The notes: generated by a model not told the origin, from the sequence alone. Shown: positions 1 to 8,070, counted from the first letter of the stretch. The stretch: 39,867 nucleotides of DNA from Burkholderiales bacterium (GCA_031270015.1 JAISYH010000026.1:1-39867); one strand, 5' to 3'. Numbers and translations: made by a program.

Positions 1-885
1 CCGCGTCATTTCGGTTAAATGCCGATAATTCGGCGCGCGTAATCCGGCATTGCGTATGGCGCGACGCAACGTGTGTCGCGCCAGATCGTCGGGTAATCGT
101 GTGAAGTCATCGAGTGAAATCGGAAAATCGGAAGGAAACTCGATGATAGAAGCGGGCAAGGATTGGTCGATCATCGAGGCGACATCCGCTTGTAGCAGAG
201 CGGCGCGCGCAAGCGTTTTCCGGTAGGCGGGAAATGCTTGCGCGATTACGGGAAAAACACGATGGCGCAGATAATTTCGCTTAAAACCAATATCCCCATT
301 GCTCTCATCTTCAATCCAGCGTAAACGACGTACCGCTGCGTATTCGGCGAGTTTTTGACGAGGCAGTATAAGGAATGGTCGCCATAAAGCGATATTGGCA
401 TCATAACGTGGTTGCCATGACGCCATCGCCGCTAATCCATGCGGACCCGCGCCGCGCAACAACTGCAATAAAAGCGCCTCCACTTGATCGTCTTGATGAT
501 GTGCCAACGCAATGGTATCGGCTTGGGCTTCGATAGCCATTGAACGCAGGGCGGCGCGGCGCGCGTTTCGCGCTTCTTCTTCAAGACTGCTTTGCGGTAT
601 TCGTCGCAGTTCGATTTTACGAAACAAAAAAGGAATGTCACGCTCGGCACAGAACGTTTCGCAGAACGACAGCCAATCATCGGCATGAGGTGAAATGCCA
701 TGATGCACATGCGCCGCGATGATACGGACGATGTGTGGCGTTTGCAAGCGATGCAATGCGTCCAGCAGCACGACAGAATCCAATCCGCCGGAAAAACCGA
801 CCAGCACGGACGCGGGATGATCGAATTGCGTGACGGCAAACGAAATGGCGTCTTGAATCGTCGCGTCGCAAGATGGCGTATTCAT
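1..885 (-). CDS. tilS: tRNA(Ile)-lysidine synthase TilS (5' part, runs off the window)
   Basis: The minus-strand frame is open from an ATG at 885 to the window edge (295 codons), so the C-terminus is missing. TilS attaches lysine to C34 of the CAU-anticodon tRNA-Ile, changing its decoding from AUG to AUA, in the cytoplasm and using ATP. The PP-loop signature SGGLDS lies at residues 32-37. It is followed by the conserved block AHHQDDQVE and by the RNYLRHRVFP segment typical of the family. The start overlaps the pgpA stop by one base (TGATG), which suggests translational coupling. Its ATG is well supported because the PP-loop sits at the expected distance from the N-terminus. Identification is firm. 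Only the C-terminal substrate-binding part cannot be assessed. Confidence 0.93.
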   Translation of the reverse strand, partial: MNTPSCDATIQDAISFAVTQFDHPASVLVGFSGGLDSVVLLDALHRLQTPHIVRIIAAHVHHGISPHADDWLSFCETFCAERDIPFLFRKIELRRIPQSSLEEEARNARRAALRSMAIEAQADTIALAHHQDDQVEALLLQLLRGAGPHGLAAMASWQPRYDANIALWRPFLILPRQKLAEYAAVRRLRWIEDESNGDIGFKRNYLRHRVFPVIAQAFPAYRKTLARAALLQADVASMIDQSLPASIIEFPSDFPISLDDFTRLPDDLARHTLRRAIRNAGLRAPNYRHLTEMTR

Positions 886-1373
886 CAGAAATTAAAAAAA
901 TGATTGAGCGCGATAAAAGCTAATAACGTATAGACGGCGGCGAGTAAATCGTCGAGCATCACACCCATGCCGTTTCTCATAAGACGGTCGATATTACGAA
1001 TCGGCAGCGGCTTGACAATATCGAAAAAACGGAATAACACAAAAGCGATTAAAACAGTGATCGGCGTGACGCCAGTGACGAAAAGCACGATTGTAAACGC
1101 GGCGATTTCATCGATGACGATACCGCTATGATCGTGTTCGTCCAAATGTTTGCCGGTAATTTGCGCCGCCCAAGCGCCGACGATCAGCAACAGAATGATC
1201 GTGATTATCGAGGCGGTGGGATATTGTTGGGAAAGCCAAGCTATTGGAATCGCGGGCAGCGTACCCCAAGTGCCGGACGCGGGACGCAATAATCCCGTAC
1301 CAAAACCCAACGCGATGAAATGCGCGGGGTGTTGAAACAAAAAACGATAAGGGATGCGTGAAGTTTTAGTCAA
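885..1373 (-). CDS. pgpA: Phosphatidylglycerophosphatase A
   Basis: This 162-residue membrane protein matches PgpA, which dephosphorylates phosphatidylglycerol phosphate in phospholipid synthesis at the inner membrane. Family features seen are the N-terminal FLFQHPAHFIALGFGTG block, the SGTWGTLPA motif, an IDEIAAF acidic motif in mid-protein and several hydrophobic helices. The start is a TTG at 1373. No ATG lies upstream in this frame before a stop, and the TTG gives the usual family length. The stop overlaps the tilS ATG. The gene sits between thiL and tilS, and thiL-pgpA adjacency is common in proteobacteria. The ribosome binding site before the TTG is poor, so expression may rely on coupling to upstream translation. 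Confidence 0.9.
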   Translation of the reverse strand: MTKTSRIPYRFLFQHPAHFIALGFGTGLLRPASGTWGTLPAIPIAWLSQQYPTASIITIILLLIVGAWAAQITGKHLDEHDHSGIVIDEIAAFTIVLFVTGVTPITVLIAFVLFRFFDIVKPLPIRNIDRLMRNGMGVMLDDLLAAVYTLLAFIALNHFFNF

Positions 1374-1630
1374 GGTTCTTGATCCGTCGTTGAAAGATTG
1401 AGAAAAACACGCCGCCAGTATATCAATGACTCGCTATCGCGCGGGAGAACATAAAAAAAACGATACCGACGATTATCGGCGTCAAACCGAAAGCAAAAAC
1501 TTTCCCCGTAACGAGAGATAGAGGTGAACGAAGCGACCGCGAAATCTACGAACATAAGGTTAAGGAGATATTTTTTCTCTCTTTGATGGTTTTGACTCCG
1601 GCTTTTTTCGGGAAAAGGGATCGTTTTTAT
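1374..1630. other. Gap between thiL and pgpA with a possible 61-codon leader ORF
   Basis: This 257-bp stretch lies inside an otherwise overlapping minus-strand gene set. It holds one minus-strand ORF of 61 codons (1555 to 1370) that resembles nothing I know. Its TGA overlaps the TTG start of pgpA in the form TTGA, an arrangement often seen in coupled genes. It has no visible Shine-Dalgarno sequence, so I do not call it a gene. I see no strong terminator hairpin. A T-rich stretch around 1568-1577 is the only other notable feature. Confidence 0.3.
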
Positions 1631-2629
1631 TCATAATTTTCTGTCCGTTGATAGAAAATGATCGAACGCATGAGGCGGTTTATCAAGTATCCGTTGCCGT
1701 TCGTCCAAAATCACGAGCCCTGTTTCTTTCGTAATGACGCCAATTCGAGAAAGCGACAAGGTCAAATTTTTCCCGATGTTTTCCAATAGATTGCGCTTCG
1801 ACGGCGGCGCTGTAAAACAGAGTTCATAATCGTCACCGCCGGCGAGCAAGCAATGGAGCGCCAATGGACGCGCGTCGGCGTTCAGCAGACGGTCGAGTAT
1901 CGGCGATCTGGGAATCGTGGCAAGGTCGACGTACGCGCCGACGGCGGAAGCGTCGAGAATGTGGCGCAAATCGCCGATCAACCCATCCGAAATATCGAGC
2001 GCGGCGGTGGCGACGCCACGCAATTGCAAGCCGAGTTCAACGCGCGGTTGCGGCGTTTCCAGGCGTTTGCGCATTTGGGACAATACCCCCGCGCCTAATA
2101 TGATTTGTCGGGTCAGAATCGCCAGCGCCAATGCCGCATCGCCGAGCGTTCCTGATACCCAGATATCGTCGCCTACCTGCGCGCCGTGTCGGGTGAGGGC
2201 GGCATCGGGCGATGTTTCACCGATGATCGTGACGGTAAACGAACGCGTACCGCGCACGGTGTCGCCACCGATAAGCGCGACCCGATAGCGGTCAGCGAGC
2301 GCGTAAAAACCTCTGGTGAATTCGTCAAGCCATTCGGTGTTGCTGTCGGGGATGCTGCTTGATAATAACGCCCAGCGCGGCATGGCGCCCATTGCCGCGA
2401 TGTCGGAAAGGTTGACGGCGAGTACTTTGTGTCCAAGCGAAGCGGGTGCGACATCGGCGAAAAAATGGCGACCTTCGTTGAGCGTATCGACGGAGATGAC
2501 CAACACGCATTCGGGCGATGGCACAATAATCGCCGCGTCGTCGCCGACGCTCAAACGCACCGCCGGATCGTCGGACGGTCGATTGAAAAAGCGGCGGATA
2601 AGTTCAAATTCGTTCAAAATCGAATCCAT
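1631..2629 (-). CDS. thiL: Thiamine-monophosphate kinase
   Basis: ThiL phosphorylates thiamine monophosphate to thiamine pyrophosphate with ATP in the cytoplasm, the last step of cofactor synthesis. The 332-residue product has the family N-terminus (NEFELIRRFF), the metal/ATP-binding GDDAA motif at about 29-33, VDTLNEGRHFF, and NLSDIAAMGA at about 73-82, in the usual order. I chose the ATG at 2629 because it puts NEFELIRRFF at the N-terminus as in homologues. An upstream in-frame start at 2692 would add 21 unrelated residues inside pncA. With this start the gene overlaps the end of pncA by 26 bp. The C-terminus (to HFLSTDRKL) appears complete. Confidence is high for function and moderate for the start. 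Confidence 0.93.
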   Translation of the reverse strand: MDSILNEFELIRRFFNRPSDDPAVRLSVGDDAAIIVPSPECVLVISVDTLNEGRHFFADVAPASLGHKVLAVNLSDIAAMGAMPRWALLSSSIPDSNTEWLDEFTRGFYALADRYRVALIGGDTVRGTRSFTVTIIGETSPDAALTRHGAQVGDDIWVSGTLGDAALALAILTRQIILGAGVLSQMRKRLETPQPRVELGLQLRGVATAALDISDGLIGDLRHILDASAVGAYVDLATIPRSPILDRLLNADARPLALHCLLAGGDDYELCFTAPPSKRNLLENIGKNLTLSLSRIGVITKETGLVILDERQRILDKPPHAFDHFLSTDRKL

Positions 2630-3200
2630 CAATGATGCAACCGGCTTGCCGCATTTCCTGTAACGCGCGTTCGCCATCGTCAACGTTGACATTCACCGCG
2701 GCAATCGCGTCGCGCAGAACGGTGACTTCGTAACCAAGATGGCGTGCGTCGAGCGCGGTGGCGCGTACGCAATAATCGGTCGCTAAACCGCAGACAAACA
2801 GATGGTGAATCTTCGTCGTTTTCAACCGCGCGTCGAGATCGGTGCCGTTGAACGCGGAGTAAGCATCTTTGTTTTCGCTCGTACCTTTAGAAATGATCAC
2901 GGCGTTTTGCGGAATGTTCAATACGGAAGCGAAACACGCGCCTTGCGTATCGACAACGCAATGAGCAGGCCACGCGCCGCCTTGTTTCACAAACGAGTAA
3001 TGCAGGGGAGGATGCCAGTCGCGCGACAAATAGATCGGCTTGGCTTGCGCGGCGAACATATCGAGATAACGGCGGCAAGCAAACGCCGCATGATTGCCAT
3101 CGGCAACGGCGAGCGCGCCGCCCGGAAGAAAATCATTTTGCAAATCGACGATCAATAAAGCGGAATCTTGCGGGAGATTTTTCGGAAAGGCGGGATCCAT
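2604..3200 (-). CDS. pncA: Nicotinamidase (pyrazinamidase family)
   Basis: The 198-residue protein belongs to the isochorismatase-like hydrolases and matches nicotinamidase, which converts nicotinamide to nicotinate plus ammonia for NAD salvage. The expected catalytic triad is present: D19 in IVDLQNDF, K105 in SKG, and C144 in GLATDYCVRA. Metal ligands fit as D61, H63 and H67 in DWHPPLH and H80 in WPAHC. The ATG at 3200 is preceded by an excellent ribosome site (GGAGAAG) at good spacing. A longer in-frame extension upstream is unlikely because it would include non-conserved sequence. It leads the thiL-pgpA-tilS series, and its 3' end overlaps thiL. Nothing is missing or truncated. Confidence 0.92.
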   Translation of the reverse strand: MDPAFPKNLPQDSALLIVDLQNDFLPGGALAVADGNHAAFACRRYLDMFAAQAKPIYLSRDWHPPLHYSFVKQGGAWPAHCVVDTQGACFASVLNIPQNAVIISKGTSENKDAYSAFNGTDLDARLKTTKIHHLFVCGLATDYCVRATALDARHLGYEVTVLRDAIAAVNVNVDDGERALQEMRQAGCIIDGFDFERI

Positions 3201-3337
3201 AGGCTTCTCCAGTGAGATAAAACACAGAAAATACGAACATATTCTACTCCCGATTATCAGCGCTTGTCGCAACACCCAACATGTTCGCGCGCGATCTTGT
3301 GTAGGCGGTTTCCGGCACGAGCTTTCAGGACGAAAAT

Positions 3338-3364
3338 GAAATCGGTGATTTCCTGCCATATAAT
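3338..3364 (+). promoter_or_regulatory. Candidate promoter with operator-like inverted repeat upstream of tsaE
   Basis: A perfect TATAAT lies at 3359-3364. Just upstream, 3338-3352 forms a 6-bp perfect inverted repeat with a 3-bp spacer (GAAATC GGT GATTTC), where the -35 to -10 spacer would be. No good -35 hexamer is visible. Transcription would begin near 3371, leaving a leader of about 120 nt before tsaE. This is a pattern observation only. Confidence 0.3.
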
Positions 3365-3490
3365 CCATGTCGTTACGGAAACCGAGCGCGGATATCTGCG
3401 TTCGAGTGATGGATGAAGTACGGTCGGCGCGAGCCGAATAAATTCTATAGGCGTTATGATGACGCTAGATTCGGAAAGGACGCGGAAAAT

Positions 3491-3988
3491 ATGGAGAGTG
3501 AAGAGGTGCGCGCGCAAATTTATGAGTGCCTTTTGCCCGATGTCGAGGCGACACGGGCGTTGGGCGCGCGGTTAACCGACCATATGAGCGGCGGCATGGT
3601 ATTGACCCTTTCGGGGGATTTGGGCGCGGGGAAAACGACGCTGGTGCGAGGAATGCTGCGCCATTTAGGTTTCACCGGCGCCGTGAAAAGCCCGAGCTAC
3701 GCTTTGGTTGAAGAATATCCCTTTTCGCGTTTATACTTTTATCACTTTGATTTTTATAGATTTCGAGACCCCGAAGAATGGGAGACCACCGGTTTTGCCG
3801 AATATTTTCGCCACGACGCATTATGCGTGATCGAATGGCCGGAGAAACTAGGGGATCGCTTGCCGCCAGTCGATATTGCGTTGACTTTGTCTTGGGTGTC
3901 GGAAATGGGCGAAACGCGCCGCGCCCAATTAATTGCACGAACAGCGATGGGTAGCGCATGTCTGAATATGATCGCGCATCTTTCTTGA
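3491..3988 (+). CDS. tsaE: tRNA t6A biosynthesis ATPase TsaE
   Basis: TsaE is the small P-loop ATPase that works with TsaD and TsaB to make N6-threonylcarbamoyladenosine at position 37 of ANN-decoding tRNAs. The 165-residue product shows the Walker A motif GDLGAGKT at 42-49, SPSY at 67-70, HFDFYR at 85-90 and IEWPE at 114-118, all diagnostic of the family in the correct order. The ATG at 3491 was chosen over an in-frame start at 3413 because the N-terminus then has family length and a purine-rich site (GGAAAGGA) lies upstream. The last 31 bp overlap amiC, a common tsaE-amiC pairing in proteobacteria. Confidence 0.93.
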   Translation: MESEEVRAQIYECLLPDVEATRALGARLTDHMSGGMVLTLSGDLGAGKTTLVRGMLRHLGFTGAVKSPSYALVEEYPFSRLYFYHFDFYRFRDPEEWETTGFAEYFRHDALCVIEWPEKLGDRLPPVDIALTLSWVSEMGETRRAQLIARTAMGSACLNMIAHLS

Positions 3989-5343
3989 TCGTCTCGCTGA
4001 CCCGTCGCCGATTCTTACGTTGGAGCGGCGTTTTGGCGTCGGCGTTGACGTTTCCCGCATTACAAGTATTCGCGTCCGCGCAAAAAACCATCACGCGCTT
4101 TTGGCCTTCAGAAGAATACACACGGCTGGTGATTGAAACAGAACATGAAGTGCCGTTTCGGGTGATGACATTGAACGATCCGTATCGTTTGGTGTTGGAT
4201 ATGGAAAAACTCGATTTATCACCGGAACTGACGGAGTTGGCGACGCAGTTCGACGGCAATGATTCGTACATTGCGGGTATCCGCATAGCGCGTTATAACG
4301 AAAAGGTCGTGCGTTTAGTGTTTGATCTCAAGACGAAGATCAATCCGCAGGCGTTTACATTGAAGCCGATTGCCGGTTTTGGGTATCGGCTGGTGGTTGA
4401 TCTTTATCCGAAAGAGTCGTTCGATCCGTTGCTTGCTTTGGTGCGTGAATTCGAAGCGCAAAACAGCGTGGACGCGCTGGAAGAAAAATATGCTGACGAT
4501 GAAGAATTGCTGGCGTTGGTGCGCGAATATGAAAAACGTGGCGAAGAAGCGGTGAAAGGAACGCTGCCCGCGCCTACGCCCTCCGAACCGCCTTCCAAAC
4601 TGCCTTCCCAATCGCTACCGACGGCAAAACCGCCTGCTAAACCGCGTCCGATCATAGTTATGCTCGACCCCGGACACGGTGGGGAAGACCCGGGCGCAAT
4701 CGGCAAACGTGGCGTGCGCGAGAAAAACGTCGTGCTGTCGATTGCGCGCATGGCAAAGAAATTGATTGATGCCGAACCCGGAATGCGCGCTATGCTGACG
4801 CGCGACGGCGATTACTTTGTGCCGTTGCGGCGGCGTGTCGAAAAAGCGCGACGGGTCAAAGCCGATCTCATGGTGTCGATTCACTCTGATGCCTTTACCA
4901 AAAGCAGTGCGCGCGGCTCGTCGGTGTATGCGTTGTCAGAACGCGGCGCGACTTCGGAAGCGGCGCGTTGGTTGGCGAACAAAGAAAACGATGCCGATTT
5001 AGTCGGCGGCATCAATATCAAAACGAATGACACGACATTGGCAAGAACCTTGCTCGATTTATCTCAGATGGCGCAAATCAAAGTGAGTTTACAAGTCGGC
5101 GCATTGATCTTGAAAGAATTGTCTCAACATAACCGTTTACACAAAGACAAAGTAGAACAAGCGGGATTCGCGGTATTGAAAGCGCCGGATATTCCCTCGG
5201 TGCTTGTAGAAACGGCATTCATTTCCAATCCGGAAGAAGAAGCCAAATTGCGAAACAGCGAACATCAACGACGTTTCGCTCGCTCGATTGCGCAAGGCGT
5301 GAAACGGTTTTTTCAGCAGAATTCGCCGCGCTCGTATTCTTGA
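3958..5343 (+). CDS. amiC: N-acetylmuramoyl-L-alanine amidase AmiC, Tat-exported
   Basis: This 461-residue periplasmic zinc amidase cleaves the amide bond between N-acetylmuramic acid and the stem peptide, splitting septal peptidoglycan during division. The N-terminus has a twin-arginine signal (TRRRFLRWSG near residues 15-24) followed by a hydrophobic stretch. An AMIN domain of about 90 residues follows, then a proline-rich linker near 205-230, then an Amidase_3 domain from about 232. Zinc ligands fit H240 (DPGHGG), E255 (REKNV) and H309 (SIHSDA). The catalytic glutamate fits E418 in VETAFISN. The start lies within tsaE, so the two are probably co-translated. Length and domain order are normal for AmiC. 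Confidence 0.94.
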   Translation: MSEYDRASFLIVSLTRRRFLRWSGVLASALTFPALQVFASAQKTITRFWPSEEYTRLVIETEHEVPFRVMTLNDPYRLVLDMEKLDLSPELTELATQFDGNDSYIAGIRIARYNEKVVRLVFDLKTKINPQAFTLKPIAGFGYRLVVDLYPKESFDPLLALVREFEAQNSVDALEEKYADDEELLALVREYEKRGEEAVKGTLPAPTPSEPPSKLPSQSLPTAKPPAKPRPIIVMLDPGHGGEDPGAIGKRGVREKNVVLSIARMAKKLIDAEPGMRAMLTRDGDYFVPLRRRVEKARRVKADLMVSIHSDAFTKSSARGSSVYALSERGATSEAARWLANKENDADLVGGINIKTNDTTLARTLLDLSQMAQIKVSLQVGALILKELSQHNRLHKDKVEQAGFAVLKAPDIPSVLVETAFISNPEEEAKLRNSEHQRRFARSIAQGVKRFFQQNSPRSYS

Positions 5344-5369
5344 TACCTATGTGTTAAATTGCGGGCGCA

Positions 5370-5378
5370 TGGTACAAT
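5370..5378 (+). promoter_or_regulatory. Extended -10 promoter directly before the exosortase start
   Basis: The sequence TGG followed by TACAAT at 5373-5378 forms an extended -10 element (TGn plus hexamer), which can act without a good -35. Only six bases separate it from the ATG at 5385, so the transcript would begin at or next to the start codon. No Shine-Dalgarno sequence is visible. Confidence 0.4.
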
Positions 5379-5384
5379 CATTTT

Positions 5385-5930
5385 ATGGTTCGTTTTTTCG
5401 TTCTTTTTGTCATATTACTGGCGGCGTTATTCGCTTTCGAATTAACGCCGTGGGCTGATCGTTGGTTTATCGAACCGTGGACGGTCATGCTTGCCGATAT
5501 TTCCACTTGGCTGGTGACTTGGTTTGACGCTGAAGTGGAATCGGTCGGACGGGTGATGCGCAGTTTGAGTAACGGTTTTGCCGTCTCGATTGAAAAGGGC
5601 TGCAATGGAATTGAAGCGACGATCGTATTGATTTCGGCGATATTGGCATTTCCGGCATCATGGAAACATAAAATTATCGGTATTCTCAGCGGCTTCATCG
5701 CGGTGCAAGGGTTGAACGTCGTTCGCGTGATCACGCTTTTTTATCTCGGGCAATGGAATGAAAAAGTATTTGAATGGGCGCACCTTTACGTTTGGCAAGC
5801 GTTGATCATGCTCGATGTACTGATTGTCTTTCTGGTATGGATACGCTTGTTGCCCGCGCAACGTGACGGAGGAGGTGGTGGCGCCGAAGATGGCGGCGCG
5901 GTCTCTTCTGGAAGCAGCGTATTGGTCTAG
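5385..5930 (+). CDS. xrtH: Exosortase H (IPTLxxWG-CTERM type)
   Basis: This 181-residue polytopic membrane protein has the exosortase/archaeosortase catalytic layout: C73 in KGCNGIEA, R114 in NVVRVITLFYLG and H133 in WAHLYVWQ. Exosortases are thought to cut C-terminal sorting tails from exported proteins at the inner membrane before transfer to the surface or exopolysaccharide matrix. The short length and the neighbouring partner gene fit the XrtH subgroup. About five hydrophobic segments are visible. The last 22 residues are a low-complexity Gly/Ser tail that may not be functional. No protein in the window carries an IPTLxxWG tail, so substrates must lie elsewhere. The start has no ribosome site and sits seven bases after a -10 element. 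Confidence 0.85.
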   Translation: MVRFFVLFVILLAALFAFELTPWADRWFIEPWTVMLADISTWLVTWFDAEVESVGRVMRSLSNGFAVSIEKGCNGIEATIVLISAILAFPASWKHKIIGILSGFIAVQGLNVVRVITLFYLGQWNEKVFEWAHLYVWQALIMLDVLIVFLVWIRLLPAQRDGGGGGAEDGGAVSSGSSVLV

Positions 5931-6069
5931 TCCTTTTCTCGTCCAATCAAGTTTTAAAAACAAATATCAAATATAGGGTGTCGCGATATACTCAATATTA
6001 TTGTGACTTTATGCTCTCAAAATTTTTATATTATTATGAATCAAGAAAGATATTCCTCAATAGCGCCCC

Positions 6070-6744
6070 ATGACTGTCGATGAAAACAAGAGTAAGGATG
6101 ATGCCCCGATGTCGTTGCCCGCTATGCTGAAAAATTACCGCTCGCCATTATTGCGCTTTGTGATCAAAGTGTTCATTTGGTTGCCGCTGATGTTCGCGCT
6201 GTGGTATTTGACGACGCCAATATTAGCCGCTCCGGTGAAATGGCTGACGCAATGGTTGACGCAAGCGGCGTTCGGCGACTTGGTGCAACAAGTTACTTTT
6301 GCGCCGCCCGTTCTTGAATTTGTCACTTCATTGCGTAGTGGCGAACTATCTGCTGGCGCGGTAACCAGTGGCTTCATCAGTGTCGAAGTCAATGCGCTAC
6401 TCTATTCGTTCGGATTGCCAATGTATGCGGCGTTGATTCTGGCAGCGGGTGGCAAGGGTATGTGGCGAAGACTATTGGTCGGTTATCTGGTCATGCTTCC
6501 CTTCATCGTTTGGGGCGTGACCGCCGACTTTCTCAAGAATATCACCTTCTCGGCGGGAGCGTTTGTCGCGTCGCAAGCCGGTTTTTCGTCGTTACAAAGG
6601 GAGTTCATCGCTTTCGCCTATCAGTTTGGCGCGTTAATATTACCGACGGTTATTCCGGCAATGACTTGGGTATTGACGCACCGCCGCTTCCTCGAATGTC
6701 TGCGTGGTGAAATGAACGCCATTGACGGTGTGAAGAAAAGTTGA
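6070..6744 (+). CDS. Exosortase H-associated membrane protein
   Basis: This is a 224-residue protein with about five hydrophobic helices and no catalytic motif that I recognise. Its position directly after exosortase H and its composition fit the membrane protein family that accompanies XrtH, whose exact role is not established. The 139-bp spacer before it is AT-rich and contains a 15-codon upstream reading frame (from 6036) that overlaps this start. The ATG at 6070 lacks a ribosome site. An in-frame ATG at 6109 (residue 14) has AAGGA upstream and would remove only a charged tail, so the true start may be 6109. The family call rests mainly on context. Confidence 0.7.
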   Translation: MTVDENKSKDDAPMSLPAMLKNYRSPLLRFVIKVFIWLPLMFALWYLTTPILAAPVKWLTQWLTQAAFGDLVQQVTFAPPVLEFVTSLRSGELSAGAVTSGFISVEVNALLYSFGLPMYAALILAAGGKGMWRRLLVGYLVMLPFIVWGVTADFLKNITFSAGAFVASQAGFSSLQREFIAFAYQFGALILPTVIPAMTWVLTHRRFLECLRGEMNAIDGVKKS

Positions 6745-6873
6745 TCTGTTCCAGCAGTGCGTTGTACCATTTTTATTTTTTTTACACACCTGATACCTCA
6801 TTTTTGACTATCGGTCTTGCCTAAGACGATTTTTACCGTTTCAATGAATAGTATGCTTTCATTGGGTGGTTCT

Positions 6874-7476
6874 ATGTTACGACTTTTCTCTTTGATACTG
6901 GTTCTGTTGACTTTGACGGGCTGCGCTTCAGTGCGCATACAGAATGCTTGGATGAACGAGCAATATCGTGATACACGTTTCACGCGTTTTTTTGTATTGG
7001 CGCAGCATGAAACGACCACCGACCGCCGTTTGATGGAAGATACCCTGGTTTCCGCAATAGAAAAAACGGGACAGAAGGCGAGCGCTGGTTACCGTTTTCT
7101 CCCAGGCGATGATCGGGCAGAAAAGGAAGAGATTACAAAGGCGTTACGCGCGGCGAACGCCGATACGCTGTTGCTTGTGCAAACCAAAGGAACGAAAACG
7201 CGAACACAGGTATCCACGCAAATTACGCCTACGTTGATGTGGCATGGTTGGTATGGCTGGTACAACCAATGGTATACGATGCCGGTCGTTTATCAGTATG
7301 AGGTCGCGGTGATCGAAGCGTCGTTGTTTGACGCCAACCAGGATAACCTTATTTGGAGTGGCGTTGCTGAAATGATTCTTCCGTACTCAAATAAAATTTC
7401 TGAGTTCTCGATCCGCCTCGTTAAAGAATTACAGACAGCAAGGTTACTCGCAAAACCACAAAAAGAGAAGCAATAA
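6874..7476 (+). CDS. Small outer-membrane-type lipoprotein, DUF4136-like
   Basis: The protein has about 200 residues with a classic lipoprotein signal: a hydrophobic stretch ending in LTLTGC with the lipidated cysteine at residue 17. The mature part begins ASVRIQNAW and contains an aromatic-rich loop (WYGWYNQW), a pattern loosely like DUF4136 lipoproteins of unknown function. I chose ATG 6874 because it puts the hydrophobic core at the N-terminus. An in-frame ATG at 6817 would add 19 residues. It follows the exosortase pair after a 129-bp gap, with no clear operon link. The residue after the lipid cysteine is Ala, consistent with outer membrane sorting. Function is unknown. Confidence 0.75.
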   Translation: MLRLFSLILVLLTLTGCASVRIQNAWMNEQYRDTRFTRFFVLAQHETTTDRRLMEDTLVSAIEKTGQKASAGYRFLPGDDRAEKEEITKALRAANADTLLLVQTKGTKTRTQVSTQITPTLMWHGWYGWYNQWYTMPVVYQYEVAVIEASLFDANQDNLIWSGVAEMILPYSNKISEFSIRLVKELQTARLLAKPQKEKQ

Positions 7477-7551
7477 ATATCGGTTTGTTTGTGACTTTTC
7501 GAGAAGAAAAAGCGTTATTTAACGTTATTTTCACGTGTTCGGCTTAATATA

Positions 7552-7578
7552 TTTAACCTCTGAGCGAAAGAGGTTTAA
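7552..7578 (+). terminator. Hairpin between the lipoprotein gene and nuoA
   Basis: AACCTCT and AGAGGTT form a 7-bp stem with a 7-nt loop, extendable by further A-T pairs with one bulge. No uridine run follows, so it may be a weak or rho-assisted terminator, or an RNA element. Confidence 0.35.
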
Positions 7579-7602
7579 TGAATCATTGCCGCTTTCAGAA
7601 AA

Positions 7603-7664
7603 TGGATTTCAGTTTCAAAATTTCGCTATAATTGCGCTCACATTTATCGGCTGGCTGATATAAT
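7603..7664 (+). promoter_or_regulatory. Promoter region of the nuo operon with two TATAAT boxes
   Basis: Perfect TATAAT hexamers occur at 7627-7632 and 7659-7664, 50 to 87 bases before the nuoA ATG. Neither has a strong -35. The first has a 3/6 match (TGGATT, 7603-7608) at an 18-bp spacing. Start sites would fall near 7639 and 7671, giving leaders of about 75 and 43 nt. Confidence 0.45.
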
Positions 7665-7713
7665 CCGACCAATTCAATCGAGAATCCCAACGAAAACGGC
7701 TAAGGAATAAACA

Positions 7714-8070
7714 ATGTTGCAAAGCTATCTGCCGATTCTTTTACTGATTTGCGTAGGCGTCGTTCTAGGTTTGATCATGTTGATATTGGGACTCAAGCTC
7801 CCCAACGCGAAACCCAATGCCGAAAAGAGCAAACCTTACGAAAGCGGTTTTGACGCGCGCGAGGACGCGCGTTCTTCTTTCAATATCCGTTATTACTTGG
7901 TTGCGATTCTATTTATTCTTTTCGATATCGAGCTGGTATTTTTATTACCTTGGGCAGTGGCGTTACCGGAAATCTCGCCGGCGGCTTTCTGGTCGATGCT
8001 GATGTTTCTAGGCATACTCGGTTTAGGCTTGTTATACGAATGGCGGCGCGGCGCGCTGGAATGGGACTGA
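7714..8070 (+). CDS. nuoA: NADH-quinone oxidoreductase subunit A
   Basis: The first gene of the complex I operon encodes a 118-residue protein with three transmembrane helices that forms part of the membrane arm near the quinone site. Family marks are [14 protein letters not shown] (the loop after helix 1), [12 protein letters not shown] (helix 2 with its conserved acidic residues) and a C-terminal [12 protein letters not shown]. The gene stops 11 bp before nuoB. The ATG is preceded by a weak AAGGAA site. It is of normal length and intact. Confidence 0.96.
   Translation: MLQSYLPILLLICVGVVLGLIMLILGLKLPNAKPNAEKSKPYESGFDAREDARSSFNIRYYLVAILFILFDIELVFLLPWAVALPEISPAAFWSMLMFLGILGLGLLYEWRRGALEWD

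Noticed and set aside
432-839. A 135-codon minus-strand frame overlapping tilS
   Set aside because: It is a shadow frame; the frame carrying SGGLDS and AHHQDD in the same interval is clearly the gene.
5385-5930. Rhomboid or generic membrane protein instead of exosortase
   Set aside because: The Cys, Arg and His positions in their characteristic helices match exosortases, and a known partner type follows.
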